This document shows, piece after piece, positions 34,998 through 43,619 of a DNA stretch of 64,000 bases. The DNA is from a bacterium (GTDB lineage: Bacteria; AUK180). Each line of letters begins with the position of its first letter. The first letter of the stretch is position 1. Both the position numbers and the translations under genes were made by a program. The notes under the pieces were generated by a model that saw only the letters and a program-made list of their open reading frames with translations, had not been told where the DNA came from and did no database searches. The stretch is from the NCBI GenBank assembly GCA_023144005.1, contig JAGLGN010000024.1:36588-100587 (forward strand). The letters are read 5' to 3'.

Positions 34998-35654
34998 GTG
35001 GAGCTCTCCTCTCTCGAGAAAATATTAAAAATACTGGAAGGCGAATACCGCAAATGGCAGCCGCCGGTCCTCGCATATCAGAAAGCCCGCGGCTATGAAC
35101 CGTTCAGGGTACTAATTTCTACGCTATTATCCCTCAGAACAAAGGATCAAGTAACAAAAGATGCTACCGGGAAATTATTCTCAAAGGTGAAAAATGTAAA
35201 GCAGCTTCGGGCGGTTCCCGTGGAAGAAATAGAAAAATTGATCTATCCAGTGGGCTTTTACCGCACCAAGGCGAAGAATATCAATAAGATCTGCGGTATT
35301 CTTCTTGAGAATTATGATGGCAAGGTGCCAGATACGATAGAAGAACTTGTGAAACTTCCCGGGGTCGGCAGAAAGACGGCGAATCTCGTCGTGACAGAGG
35401 GCTTCGGCAAAGAGGGGATCTGTGTCGATATACATGTTCACCGTATCTCGAATCGCTTCGGTTTTGTCAAAACCAAAACCCCGGATGCCACGGAAATGGT
35501 TCTCAGGCAAACATTACCCAAAAAATGGTGGCCCAAATACAATGTGATCCTCGTCTCCTTCGGCCAGACAATATGCGCTCCCGTATCCCCATTCTGTTCC
35601 AAGTGCCCCGTTGCCGATCTTTGCGAACGGGTGGGTGTACAAAAGAGGCGGTAA
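34998..35654 (+). CDS. nth: Endonuclease III
   Basis: A base-excision DNA glycosylase/AP lyase removing oxidised pyrimidines. The helix-hairpin-helix LPGVGRKTANLVV (about 116-128) carries the catalytic Lys, and the catalytic Asp is in CVDIHVHRISNRFG (about 140). The four cysteines of the iron-sulfur loop are in order, C-x6-C-x2-C-x5-C (CAPVSPFCSKCPVADLC). The length, 218 residues, is standard. The start is GTG 34998, two bases after the previous stop. It closes the operon that begins at 27347 or 31470. Confidence 0.95.
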   Translation: MELSSLEKILKILEGEYRKWQPPVLAYQKARGYEPFRVLISTLLSLRTKDQVTKDATGKLFSKVKNVKQLRAVPVEEIEKLIYPVGFYRTKAKNINKICGILLENYDGKVPDTIEELVKLPGVGRKTANLVVTEGFGKEGICVDIHVHRISNRFGFVKTKTPDATEMVLRQTLPKKWWPKYNVILVSFGQTICAPVSPFCSKCPVADLCERVGVQKRR

Positions 35655-36212
35655 AATTGGGGACGGTGGTAGAAAAAGTAGAAAAAAGAGAAATCAGAAT
35701 CACAGTAGGGACAGGGCTTGACCTGTCCTTCTGAGAGAGTGCGGATATTATTTTACAGTTGATTCTACCGGGGCGAAGAGTGTACAATTGTTTCACAATT
35801 TTCAACTCTCCGCTTGGTACTTTTACATCGGGACAGTCGAACGCCGGCGGCGTACGGCGTGTCCCATATCTTACTTCGCTCCGGCGTTCTATAATTTTCT
35901 CGGCTGATTCTAATGAAAAAAACGAAATAACTATTTTCCGGTTACGGGTGTGAATATTGGCTTCGTTTTCACCTTGTACATCCTACCTCGTACTTCGTAC
36001 CTCGTACCAAATCTGCTTTGACCAGATTTTATGATGCAGCGTGATATGATTGTGACAGGAGAATTAATGGGTTAATCGAAATAACGAATTTACGGTCACG
36101 GATGTGTTGCATTTATCCTTCCCCAATTGTTCACTGTTCATTTCTTAATTATTCATTTCTCCACTAACCTCCAACCTCGAACCTCTATCCTTTGCGAAGC
36201 GCATTCTTTTCT
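35655..36212. repeat. Repeat-filled spacer
   Basis: No gene is seen. It contains a full R2 copy (35767-35955), CGTACTT/CGTACCT/CGTACCA heptamers (about 35975-36007), the GCGTGATATGATTGTGACAG stretch (about 36034-36053) shared with 27139, TTGTTCA/CTGTTCA units (about 36127-36140) and AACCTCC/AACCTCG/AACCTCT heptamers (about 36167-36188). Confidence 0.75.
35767..35955 (+). repeat. Dispersed repeat R2, full copy
   Basis: About 190 bases that match the reverse complement of 52735-52905 through most of their length: TTCACAATTTTCAACTCTCC, CATCGGGACAG, GTCCCATATCTTACTTCGCT, CCGGCGTTCT, GAAATAAC and CGGTTACGG. It contains an inner inverted repeat GAACGCCGG...CCGGCGTTC. No reading frame is conserved between the copies. 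Confidence 0.8.
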
Positions 36213-36241
36213 TTGCAAATCGCTTTTGAATGTTGTATAAT
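36213..36241 (+). promoter_or_regulatory. Promoter of rpe, leaving almost no leader
   Basis: TTGCAA at 36213-36218, a 17-base spacer and a perfect TATAAT at 36236-36241. Only 10 bases separate the -10 box from ATG 36252, so the mRNA would start about 3-5 bases before the start codon. No SD is present in that interval. Confidence 0.7.
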
Positions 36242-36251
36242 ACAGGGTATT

Positions 36252-36890
36252 ATGGCGAAACTTGCACCATCTATCCTTAATGCCGACTTCAAGATTCTGG
36301 GGGAGCAGCTGCGGATCCTGAAACAGGGTTCTGTTGATACCCTTCATATCGATGTTATGGATGGTCATTTTGTGGATAATATTTCCTTCGCTTTTCCCAT
36401 ACTCGAGTCCTTGAAGGACTCGGATTTTTCCCTGGATATACACTTGATGATATCCGACCCGATGAAGTATGTTGAGCGTTTCTGTGAATATGGCGATATC
36501 GTAACGATACATCTCGAAGCCTCGCCGCAACCCGTTGAAACATTACGGTATATTCGACAAAAATGTACAAAAGCGGGTATCGCCATTAATCCCGATACGC
36601 CCATTGACGCCTTATTACCCCTTATGGGTGAATTTGACTTAGCCCTGATTATGAGTGTATTTCCGGGCTATGGCGGTCAATCCTTCATGCCTGAAACTCT
36701 CGAAAAGGCACAATTATTGCAAGAATATAAGATAAAACATGGTTTTATGATGGAAATTGACGGCGGTATCACCATTAATAATCTGGAAAGCGTGCTAAAT
36801 GCCGCGGAGTTTGATTATATTGTTATGGGAAGTGCTGTCATGAAAAATAATATCAAAGAGAATTTAGATCAAATTAGGAGGATCTTATGA
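36252..36890 (+). CDS. rpe: Ribulose-phosphate 3-epimerase
   Basis: Interconverts ribulose 5-phosphate and xylulose 5-phosphate in the pentose phosphate pathway, in a metal-dependent TIM barrel. Family blocks are intact: APSILNADF (Ser near residue 6), IDVMDGHFVDNISFA, LDIHLMIS, VFPGYGGQSFMPETLEK and MEIDGGITINN. The length is 212 residues, slightly short but complete. ATG 36252 is chosen because family homology begins at once; an in-frame ATG at 36192 would lie before the promoter. The gene appears to be read from a leaderless or near-leaderless mRNA. Its stop overlaps the following lamin-tail gene by 4 bases (ATGA). Confidence 0.95.
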   Translation: MAKLAPSILNADFKILGEQLRILKQGSVDTLHIDVMDGHFVDNISFAFPILESLKDSDFSLDIHLMISDPMKYVERFCEYGDIVTIHLEASPQPVETLRYIRQKCTKAGIAINPDTPIDALLPLMGEFDLALIMSVFPGYGGQSFMPETLEKAQLLQEYKIKHGFMMEIDGGITINNLESVLNAAEFDYIVMGSAVMKNNIKENLDQIRRIL

Positions 36891-37819
36891 AGAAACTCTT
36901 TTTTGCCGCGTTACTGATCCTTATGAGCATTCCGATGTTCGCTGCGAATGTCCTGATCACGGAAGTCGCCCCCACGGGCAGTCTGGAGTTTTCAGAGGAC
37001 TGGATCGAGATAGAAAATTTCGGCGTTGCCGATGTCGTTTTAGATGAAACCTATGTGCTGGAATTATCCCATGGGAACACCGTGGCCCTTCTTTCAGTCG
37101 GAGAGAGCATAACCCTTACAACAGGGGATATTGCGGTGATCCACTTTTCCCCAGGGTTGAATGATCAGCTGATGAATGAGAATAATCCCGGATACTGGGA
37201 TATTTATCTGGGGACCGCATACAATCTTTCCGCGCAATACCAGGTTATTTCATTGAAAGAGGACGCCTCTGCTTATGAGGATGTTGTTTATTATGCAGCT
37301 TCGGACAATACCTACTCCGACACATTACTTACGACAGTAGTATCCGATAATGAATGGAACACGGTTACAAGGCCGGTTTATTATTATGTGGGCAATGGCC
37401 TTCAGAGAGTAAACTCGACCGACAGCGATACCGCTTATGATTGGAAGACCATTTCAACGAATGATCTTACTCCGGGTAAGGAGGATTTCGTTGATGTTTC
37501 CACTCTCGCAGTTGAGCTCTGTCAGAATTATCCCAATCCCCTTGATCTGAAGAAGGCGCCTTATACTACTCTTAAGTATTATTTGCCGCTGGCTGTGGAG
37601 ATCTTGGAATTGAAGATATACACCATCTCCGGAGATATTATAAAAACGGTGATCAATGAAGATCACCTTTCATATGCCGCCTTGATCACCCCAGGGTACC
37701 ATGAAGTTACCTGGATAGGGGATAATGATCAGGGAAATGAAGTGCAGACCGGTAATTTCCTCATCGGCCTGAATGCTGACGGAAAGAAAAGGGTCAAAAA
37801 AATGACCTTCATCAGGTAG
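36887..37819 (+). CDS. Secreted lamin-tail-domain protein with sorting-type tail
   Basis: A signal peptide (about residues 1-20) is followed by a lamin-tail (LTD) domain: VLITEVAPTGSLEFSEDWIE, then IENFGVADVVLDETYVLEL and a GDIAVIHFSPGL turn. LTD domains are immunoglobulin-like folds found in secreted bacterial nucleases and adhesins. The last ~105 residues form a FlgD/type-IX-like tail, with CQNYPNPLDLKKAPYTTLKY, LELKIYTISGDIIKT, HEVTWIGDNDQGNEVQTGNF and a basic KKRVKKMTFIR end. There is no nuclease domain. A clear AGGAGG ribosome site precedes ATG 36887. It is co-transcribed with rpe and probably with the OmpA-type protein that follows. Confidence 0.8.
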   Translation: MKKLFFAALLILMSIPMFAANVLITEVAPTGSLEFSEDWIEIENFGVADVVLDETYVLELSHGNTVALLSVGESITLTTGDIAVIHFSPGLNDQLMNENNPGYWDIYLGTAYNLSAQYQVISLKEDASAYEDVVYYAASDNTYSDTLLTTVVSDNEWNTVTRPVYYYVGNGLQRVNSTDSDTAYDWKTISTNDLTPGKEDFVDVSTLAVELCQNYPNPLDLKKAPYTTLKYYLPLAVEILELKIYTISGDIIKTVINEDHLSYAALITPGYHEVTWIGDNDQGNEVQTGNFLIGLNADGKKRVKKMTFIR

Positions 37820-37829
37820 GGAGAATATT

Positions 37830-39914
37830 ATGAAAAAGATAATCACACTCCTTCTTTTACTCTTTGTTTTGGTGATACCCTATACAACGGAAGTATCTGA
37901 AGGCCATGAGAAGGCCGGCTCAGCTATGCTTGGCGATTTTTTGAAGTTGAACTGGGATCCCGCTTCATATGCGATGGCGGACGCTTATTCCGGATTTTCC
38001 GATAACTTCGGCGGATCCATCTTCATCAACCCAGCAGGTATTGCCAGGTTGAAGAACAGTCAGTTGTCATTGAATACGCTCTACATTCCCTTAGCAGGAA
38101 TACAGAGTTTCTTTGCCGGAGTGGAGCAGAATTTCGGTATTGAGGCCTCAATGGCGATCGGCGGTGCCTATGTAGATTGGGGTGAGGAAGATGAAACCGA
38201 TTCCACAGGTTATGTCGTTGACACCTTCAAGAATAAGAATACAATGGCTTTCATCTCATTCGGTTCAGCATTGGGATCGGGCCTTTATCTTGGCTTTACC
38301 GCCAAGTTCATTGATCAGACCCTTTTTAACGATTATCAGAAGACCTTTCTTGCCGATGTCGGTATTCAGTTCATTCCCGAAGTATTTAAAAAGATCGGGA
38401 TCGGTGCTTCCGTTACAAATATCGGTATTGCGAATGCAATGGCATATAATGAAGCATCTTTGAAAGCTCCCACTACATTCCATTTGGGCTGGGTAGTAAA
38501 ACTGATTGATACGATGGGCTCGGGACTTTCCCTCTCATTCGACAATACCATGCCTGTTGACGGAACATACAAATTAAGTTTGGGCGGTGAGCTGAATTTA
38601 GGTAATACAATAATCCTCCGAAGCGGCTGGAAGGCCTTAGGATGGGATATACCTGAATTTACCTTCGGTTTCGGATTGGTATTTTCCGATGCGGTGAAAC
38701 TGGATGTCGCCTATTCGGACAAAGGCAATCTTGGGAAATATCAGCTGGCATCCATCACGATGATCTTCGGCAAAAAGACCAAATCAAAAGATTGGTCCGA
38801 CGATATGGAATCCATACATGAGCGTATTGATACAAATGTTTCCGCCATCGATATCAATAGTGAATATATTGACACGAACACCGTGATGATGACTGAAACA
38901 GAAGAGGATATTGAAGCTCTGAAGAAGGAGCTCAAAGACCTTAAGGATATACTTGCCACTTCTTCCGCATCTTTGAAAAAGGCTTTAGAACAGCAAAAAG
39001 ACGACCTTGAGAAGCAGAAAGCTGAAGCAGAAGCGAAGCTCAAGCTGACACAAGAGGAATTAGCGCGAAAAGAGGCACAAGCTGAAGCAGAAAAAGAAGC
39101 TCTTCGCCAGAGAATGGCCCAGGAGCAGAAGATCGCTGTTGAAGAAGCTGCGAGAAAAGCTGCCGATGAAGCTGCCGAAAGAATGAGAAAGGAATACGAA
39201 GCCAGGATGAATAAGGTCAAGGAAGAGATCTCACAGGACAAGCATATCGAATTGGTTGAAGATAAAAGAGGTATCGTCCTTAATCTTCAGGGTATCAATT
39301 TCGCATCCGGCAAGGCCAGTATACCACCGTATGCTTTTGCTACTCTGGATCGTGTGGGAAGGGTTCTGGGACAGTATCCCGACGCGTCTATCCGGGTTGA
39401 AGGCCATACCGACAGTCTGGGTTCGCCTACTTACAATCAGAAACTTTCTGAATCAAGGGCCCGTTCGGTCATGATGTACCTCGTAGACAAGCAGGCGATA
39501 TCACCCAGGAAGGTCGAAGCCGTCGGATACGGAGAATCCACGCCGATCGCGGATAACTCAACACCAGAAGGCCGTTCGCGTAACAGAAGAGTTGAGATCA
39601 TCATCATGGGAACGGAAAAAAAGGAGCCCGTGAAGAAGGTGGCCCCAGCATCTACGGATCCCACAAGCTCTTTGACCAAGGGAGCCGCAACGGTCTATGT
39701 GGGCTCATATGATGTTGACAGCGATGCCGTGAACGAGGTTAAAAAACTCCAGGAGCACGGATATTCACCTTCTTATGTAAAGGTCAAGATCAAAAAAGGC
39801 GATACCGAATCGATAATCTACCGCGTCAAGATGGGAAGTTATTCGGAGGCCTCTGCCAATAAGCTAGTCGAAGATCTCAAACAGAAAGGATTTGATGCCT
39901 GGATAAAAAAATAA
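37830..39914 (+). CDS. PorV/UPF0164-like barrel with OmpA and SPOR domains
   Basis: An unusual three-part envelope protein. After a signal peptide the first ~300 residues are a PorV/UPF0164-type barrel: LGDFLKLNWDPASYAMADAY, GGSIFINPAGIARLKNSQLS and several amphipathic strands ending in ASITMIFGKK. Residues ~315-470 are a charged coiled coil (Ala, Glu, Lys and Gln rich). An OmpA peptidoglycan-binding domain (~480-600) follows, with INFASGKASIPPYAFATLDR, VEGHTDSLGSPTYNQKLSES, RARSVMMYLV and RSRNRRVEI. The C-terminus (~615-694) is a SPOR domain, which binds denuded glycan strands. It would link the outer membrane to the cell wall. All three modules are individually clear; the combination is not one I know. 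Confidence 0.85.
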   Translation: MKKIITLLLLLFVLVIPYTTEVSEGHEKAGSAMLGDFLKLNWDPASYAMADAYSGFSDNFGGSIFINPAGIARLKNSQLSLNTLYIPLAGIQSFFAGVEQNFGIEASMAIGGAYVDWGEEDETDSTGYVVDTFKNKNTMAFISFGSALGSGLYLGFTAKFIDQTLFNDYQKTFLADVGIQFIPEVFKKIGIGASVTNIGIANAMAYNEASLKAPTTFHLGWVVKLIDTMGSGLSLSFDNTMPVDGTYKLSLGGELNLGNTIILRSGWKALGWDIPEFTFGFGLVFSDAVKLDVAYSDKGNLGKYQLASITMIFGKKTKSKDWSDDMESIHERIDTNVSAIDINSEYIDTNTVMMTETEEDIEALKKELKDLKDILATSSASLKKALEQQKDDLEKQKAEAEAKLKLTQEELARKEAQAEAEKEALRQRMAQEQKIAVEEAARKAADEAAERMRKEYEARMNKVKEEISQDKHIELVEDKRGIVLNLQGINFASGKASIPPYAFATLDRVGRVLGQYPDASIRVEGHTDSLGSPTYNQKLSESRARSVMMYLVDKQAISPRKVEAVGYGESTPIADNSTPEGRSRNRRVEIIIMGTEKKEPVKKVAPASTDPTSSLTKGAATVYVGSYDVDSDAVNEVKKLQEHGYSPSYVKVKIKKGDTESIIYRVKMGSYSEASANKLVEDLKQKGFDAWIKK

Positions 39915-39937
39915 AGTATCTCCTAATTACGATACTG

Positions 39938-40501
39938 ATGCTGTGGGGGGCTGTGCTCCCCACAGCAGATCAACTTTCACGATCAAAAATACTCTATTTC
40001 AGCGGCAAGATCACATATGCACTCAGTGAAATTGAGGATGCCTTCAAACGCACCGACGCGCCCTTTGAGGTAAAGGTGTGGTATGCGCGGCTTCTCTCCG
40101 AGACAGGAAGGCATAAGGATGCTCATGATATACTTGTTCAGCTTGATCCTATCAAGGAAAGCGAGCGTATAGGGGTGTTGTTCCTAAAAAACCTTCTGAG
40201 ATGGAAAATGATCCGTCAGGCGAAGATGTACATTCCCAAACTTGATACGGGAACTCCGCAATACAGTGAGGTATGCGGTGATCTCTTCTTCTCTGACAAA
40301 AAATACCGCAAAGCCCTGAAAAACTATTTATCCGCAGTAGAGCGGGGCGGAGAAAAGGGCATGCTGTATTACAAAGCCGCCAAAGCAGCCTATTGCCTGA
40401 GAAAACGAGATGATGCCAGGGACTACATATCACTTTCGCGAAAACATGCGAAATCGCGGATGATATTGCTTAATCTTTCGCGTTTTGGAAAATTATTATG
40501 A
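39938..40501 (+). CDS. Exported TPR-like protein (true start probably upstream, CTG 39899)
   Basis: A 187-residue protein from ATG 39938, with helix-turn-helix pairs like tetratricopeptides: KITYALSEIEDAFKRT, KVWYARLLSETGRHKDAHDI, RQAKMYIPKLDTG, KKYRKALKNYLSAVERGG and YKAAKAAYCLRKRDDARDYI. The ATG has no ribosome site and cuts a signal peptide in half. In the same frame a CTG at 39899 gives LDKKIKYLLITILMLWGAVL ending at PTADQ, a standard signal peptide, with AAAGGA eight bases upstream; this would overlap the OmpA-SPOR gene by 16 bases. The in-frame ATA at 39911 is another option. It is followed by an ATGA overlap with thrC. The role is unknown, probably periplasmic. Confidence 0.65.
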   Translation: MLWGAVLPTADQLSRSKILYFSGKITYALSEIEDAFKRTDAPFEVKVWYARLLSETGRHKDAHDILVQLDPIKESERIGVLFLKNLLRWKMIRQAKMYIPKLDTGTPQYSEVCGDLFFSDKKYRKALKNYLSAVERGGEKGMLYYKAAKAAYCLRKRDDARDYISLSRKHAKSRMILLNLSRFGKLL

Positions 40502-41703
40502 AAAAATTCTCTTATAGATGTGTAAAATGCTCATCAGAATACCCTTCTTATCCCGACAAAGAAATGCTGACCTGCCCTTCATGCGGTTCAAATCTTGATG
40601 TGATCTATGATTATGGAAATATCGATATTACCGGACCCGCCGATATTTTTGATATGTTCATTTATCCGCAGCTTCTTCCCGTAGATGTGGACAGGTCCTT
40701 GCTCCGTCTTTCGATCGGCGGTACTCCATTGATACCAAGCCGCCTGCTTTCCAATTTGTTCTTCAAGGACGATTCAAGAAATCCGTCCCTTTCATATAAG
40801 GACAGAGCCAGTGCCATCGCTGTTTTGAGGGCATCTGAGCTGGGTTCAGACACCATCGTCACCGCATCTACCGGAAATGCGGCCGCTTCACTTTCTGTTC
40901 TCTGTGCCGCCGCAGGATTAAAGGCGGTCATTTTTGTCCCCGAATCCGCGCCGGAAGGGAAACTTCTGCAGATACTGATGCACGGCGCTCAGCTGGTGAA
41001 GGTAAAAGGAACATATGATCAGGCCTTTGACATGGCGACAGAGTATTCAAGCTACTGCGGAGCCTATTTAAGAAGCACAGGTATAAATCCAATGATGACA
41101 GAGGGAAAGAAGACCTCTGCTTTCGAGATATATGAACAATTTGGCCGTAACACGCCTGACAATATTGTTGTTTCCGTAGGCGATGGCTGTATTATCGGCG
41201 GTGTTTACAAGGGCTTTTGGGAATTGAAGGAGCTTGGCATGATAAACCGAATTCCAAGGATCTTCGGTGTACAGGCCGAGGGTTCCTCCCCGCTCGTAAA
41301 GGCATTTGAGAATAATTCTATGGAATTTACGCCTGAATCAGCCGATACCATTGCCGATTCAATTTCTGTCGGCTATCCGCGTGACGGGTATAAGGCGCTT
41401 CGGGCGGCCTATGAAACGCAGGGAGCATTTATTTCAGTATCCGATACCCAGATCATGCAGGCCCAGTATGACATGTCAAAGAACGAAGGGATCTTCTGCG
41501 AACCCGCCGCTTCCGCCGCATATGCGGGCTATTTGAAGCTGAAACCGGAGGGTGATACCGTTGTCATGGTAACGGGGAACGGACTGAAAGACCCCCAATC
41601 CGCCGATAGGAGTAATGAGTTCTCTTTTATGACCACTTCATTTGAGAACTACTCCATGGAAGATATTTCCAAGGGACTGAACCTCCCTTTATTTGACTTT
41701 TAA
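40498..41703 (+). CDS. thrC: Threonine synthase
   Basis: A PLP enzyme converting O-phosphohomoserine to threonine. An N-terminal zinc ribbon (CVKCSSEYP...TCPSCGS, residues 9-31) precedes the fold-type II core. The PLP lysine is K101 in SYKDRASAIAV, TASTGNAAASLSVLCAAAG is the phosphate-handling turn, and SVGDGCIIGGVYKGFWEL binds the cofactor phosphate. IGGTPLIPS and ATVTGNGLKDP-like (MVTGNGLKDPQS) ends are also typical. At 401 residues it is of the shorter ThrC class. No SD is seen; translation is coupled to the previous gene through ATGA. A metabolic gene embedded in an envelope operon is odd but real. Confidence 0.93.
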   Translation: MKKFSYRCVKCSSEYPSYPDKEMLTCPSCGSNLDVIYDYGNIDITGPADIFDMFIYPQLLPVDVDRSLLRLSIGGTPLIPSRLLSNLFFKDDSRNPSLSYKDRASAIAVLRASELGSDTIVTASTGNAAASLSVLCAAAGLKAVIFVPESAPEGKLLQILMHGAQLVKVKGTYDQAFDMATEYSSYCGAYLRSTGINPMMTEGKKTSAFEIYEQFGRNTPDNIVVSVGDGCIIGGVYKGFWELKELGMINRIPRIFGVQAEGSSPLVKAFENNSMEFTPESADTIADSISVGYPRDGYKALRAAYETQGAFISVSDTQIMQAQYDMSKNEGIFCEPAASAAYAGYLKLKPEGDTVVMVTGNGLKDPQSADRSNEFSFMTTSFENYSMEDISKGLNLPLFDF

Positions 41704-41722
41704 TTAACATATATATTATAAT
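41693..41722 (+). promoter_or_regulatory. Promoter inside the end of thrC
   Basis: TTGACT at 41693-41698, an 18-base spacer and TATAAT at 41717-41722. The ATG at 41731 is only 8 bases after the -10 box, giving a leader of one to three bases, as for rpe. Confidence 0.6.
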
Positions 41723-41730
41723 TTATAAGG

Positions 41731-42534
41731 ATGAAGAGAGCAATCGTATTTGCCCTTATTCTTTTTGCCGCATTTCTCTTCTGTGAAGAGGGTCAAGAGT
41801 TCCGCGAAGAAATCAGAATTTCATATGTAATTTACGAGGGATTTTATCTTGGCGAAGCCGAGGCGAAAGAGAATATAGAGCTTATGAAGAGCTTTGACTT
41901 CAAAGGCCTTAAGATCGTCAAAAAGAAGGTAGCGGGACAGATAAAGTTCGGAATAAAGGTAGGCGAGACCGATTCATACACCAAGAAAACCGCCATTGTC
42001 AAAAGGCTTAAGCAAAATCGCTTTGGCGCTTTGGTCTATCAGAAGAAGCGTACAGTGAAGATCCCAATTACGGCTAAGGAGAAGGAGAAGAAGAAAGAAG
42101 AAGCTGATCCTGAGCAAGTTAAGAAAAAGAAGACGAAGGCCCTGAATACTAAACTGCAGCGTCGTAATAAATTAAAAAAAGCCGGCCTTATTAAAAAGGA
42201 TAAAAGAAAAATTCCGGTCGAGTCATTCGTTTCCGCAGGGCTTGCGGTGGCTTTAGGCGGTGCTTCATATATGTTCTATTCTCAGGCGGATGACCATTAC
42301 TCCGACTATATGGCCGCCTCCGATCCTTCAGAACTTCTTGGTCTGTGGGACGGTGTCAAGGTGAACGAAGAGCGATTCAAGGTCTATATGTCAGCTTCAA
42401 TATCTCTTGGAGTGTTTTCCGTGTATCAGATGATATGGGGCGGCAAGGCCCGGCCCGACCATACTTCACCTTTTGCTCTCGGGCTTTCTAAGAGGAGGCA
42501 TACGGCATGTTTAAGTTTGAAATTAACGTATTGA
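41731..42534 (+). CDS. Exported basic protein, possibly SPOR-like at the N-terminus
   Basis: A signal peptide (MKRAIVFALILFAAFLFC) leads to a ~80-residue segment with the strand pattern of SPOR modules (YEGFYLGEAEAKENIELMKS, KIKFGIKVGETDSYTKKTAI...NRFGALVYQ), a suggestion only. Residues ~110-165 are strongly basic and Lys-rich. Two hydrophobic stretches follow, SAGLAVALGGASYMFY (about 170) and ISLGVFSVYQMIWGG (about 230), reminiscent of DUF5683-type proteins anchored in a membrane. It has its own promoter with a near-leaderless start and overlaps the next lipoprotein gene by 28 bases. I do not recognise a definite family. Confidence 0.55.
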   Translation: MKRAIVFALILFAAFLFCEEGQEFREEIRISYVIYEGFYLGEAEAKENIELMKSFDFKGLKIVKKKVAGQIKFGIKVGETDSYTKKTAIVKRLKQNRFGALVYQKKRTVKIPITAKEKEKKKEEADPEQVKKKKTKALNTKLQRRNKLKKAGLIKKDKRKIPVESFVSAGLAVALGGASYMFYSQADDHYSDYMAASDPSELLGLWDGVKVNEERFKVYMSASISLGVFSVYQMIWGGKARPDHTSPFALGLSKRRHTACLSLKLTY

Positions 42535-43619
42535 TCCTCATCCTCCTTATTTCGATCTTCGCCTCCTGCACCTTTGAGAGGAGAAACCCGCTTGATCCGT
42601 TATCCACAGTTTCACAGAGTGCGCCATATGATGTAATGATCTCGGGTGCATCGGAATTCATGAATTACGGTGAGACGGCAGCGTTGTCTGTTTCAGCGAC
42701 CGACCTCGAAGGGGATGCGATCACATTTACATGGAGCTGCGTCGGCGGGACCTTTTCAAATACACAGGGCGCATCAACCGTATTTACAAGCGGCTCCGTA
42801 TTTGGTGATTATAATATTATCTGCCGGGCAAAAGATGAAGTCGGATTATATACCGATGTAGCGGAATTCGTTCATATCGGCATGACGGCCTATGGTATTT
42901 TAACCGTTGATGAAATATGGAAAGGCACACATAATCTTACAGGTGATATCATTGTACCTCAGGGGAGGACGCTGACGATAGCCGACTCCGCTTTATTAAA
43001 GATCTCCGCATCGGACGGCTCTAATCTGGGCAGTTCCACGGCGAAGATCGAGATGATCATTTACGGTGCGCTTCACATACAGGGAAGCGAGACCTCACCG
43101 GTCTCAATTGAAGGGGTTTCCGCCACAAGTGATTGTTGGATGGGCATATATATCAACGGCACCTTCTCGGTGTCAGATCTGGTTCTGGCAAACGCGGTCT
43201 GCGGAATAAATTCCGCTTCCTTACCGGCGGGAAAATATGAGTTTTCTCAATGTGAGACGGCTGTACAGCTGGGTTCTGCATCTTCAAATATTTCAGACTC
43301 ATCATTTATTGAGTGCGGAACAGGTATTTATGCTTCCGGCTCTTCGTTATTAATAAGAGATACCCTTTTTGATAATTGCGTCAAAGGTATCGTAAACATA
43401 AATGGGACCGCGGACCTGGGAACATCCCTTGATCACGGTAATAACAGTTTTATCTGCAGCGAATATTCATTCGTGAATATTTCGGCCGCAAATATTGATG
43501 CTCTGGGAAATTGGTGGAATTCCCTGAACTCGACAGTGATCGATTCTGCCATTTATGATGATGATGAAGGAGGAAACGGATGGGTAGATTATTCAGACTT
43601 CTTATCTTCACAGCCCTGA
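42507..43619 (+). CDS. Lipoprotein with Ig-like domain and parallel beta-helix
   Basis: A lipobox (LISIFASCTFER, Cys about residue 21) marks it as lipid-anchored. Residues ~40-125 form a PKD/cadherin-like Ig domain (NYGETAALSVSATDLEGDAI, TFTWSCVGGTF). From ~130 to 350 the sequence has the short repeated turns of a right-handed parallel beta-helix: LTIADSALLKISASDGS, GALHIQGSETSPVSIEG, SNISDSSFIECGTGIYASGS and LGNWWNS. Such helices often bind or cleave polysaccharides, but no catalytic set is evident. AGGAGG at 42493-42498 lies eight bases before ATG 42507. It overlaps the giant surface protein gene by 40 bases, implying a joint role at the cell surface. Confidence 0.75.
   Translation: MFKFEINVLILILLISIFASCTFERRNPLDPLSTVSQSAPYDVMISGASEFMNYGETAALSVSATDLEGDAITFTWSCVGGTFSNTQGASTVFTSGSVFGDYNIICRAKDEVGLYTDVAEFVHIGMTAYGILTVDEIWKGTHNLTGDIIVPQGRTLTIADSALLKISASDGSNLGSSTAKIEMIIYGALHIQGSETSPVSIEGVSATSDCWMGIYINGTFSVSDLVLANAVCGINSASLPAGKYEFSQCETAVQLGSASSNISDSSFIECGTGIYASGSSLLIRDTLFDNCVKGIVNINGTADLGTSLDHGNNSFICSEYSFVNISAANIDALGNWWNSLNSTVIDSAIYDDDEGGNGWVDYSDFLSSQP

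Noticed and set aside
35525..35953. Short open frames after nth
   Set aside because: They sit over the nth 3' end and the R2 repeat with no ribosome sites and are not shared by other R2 copies.
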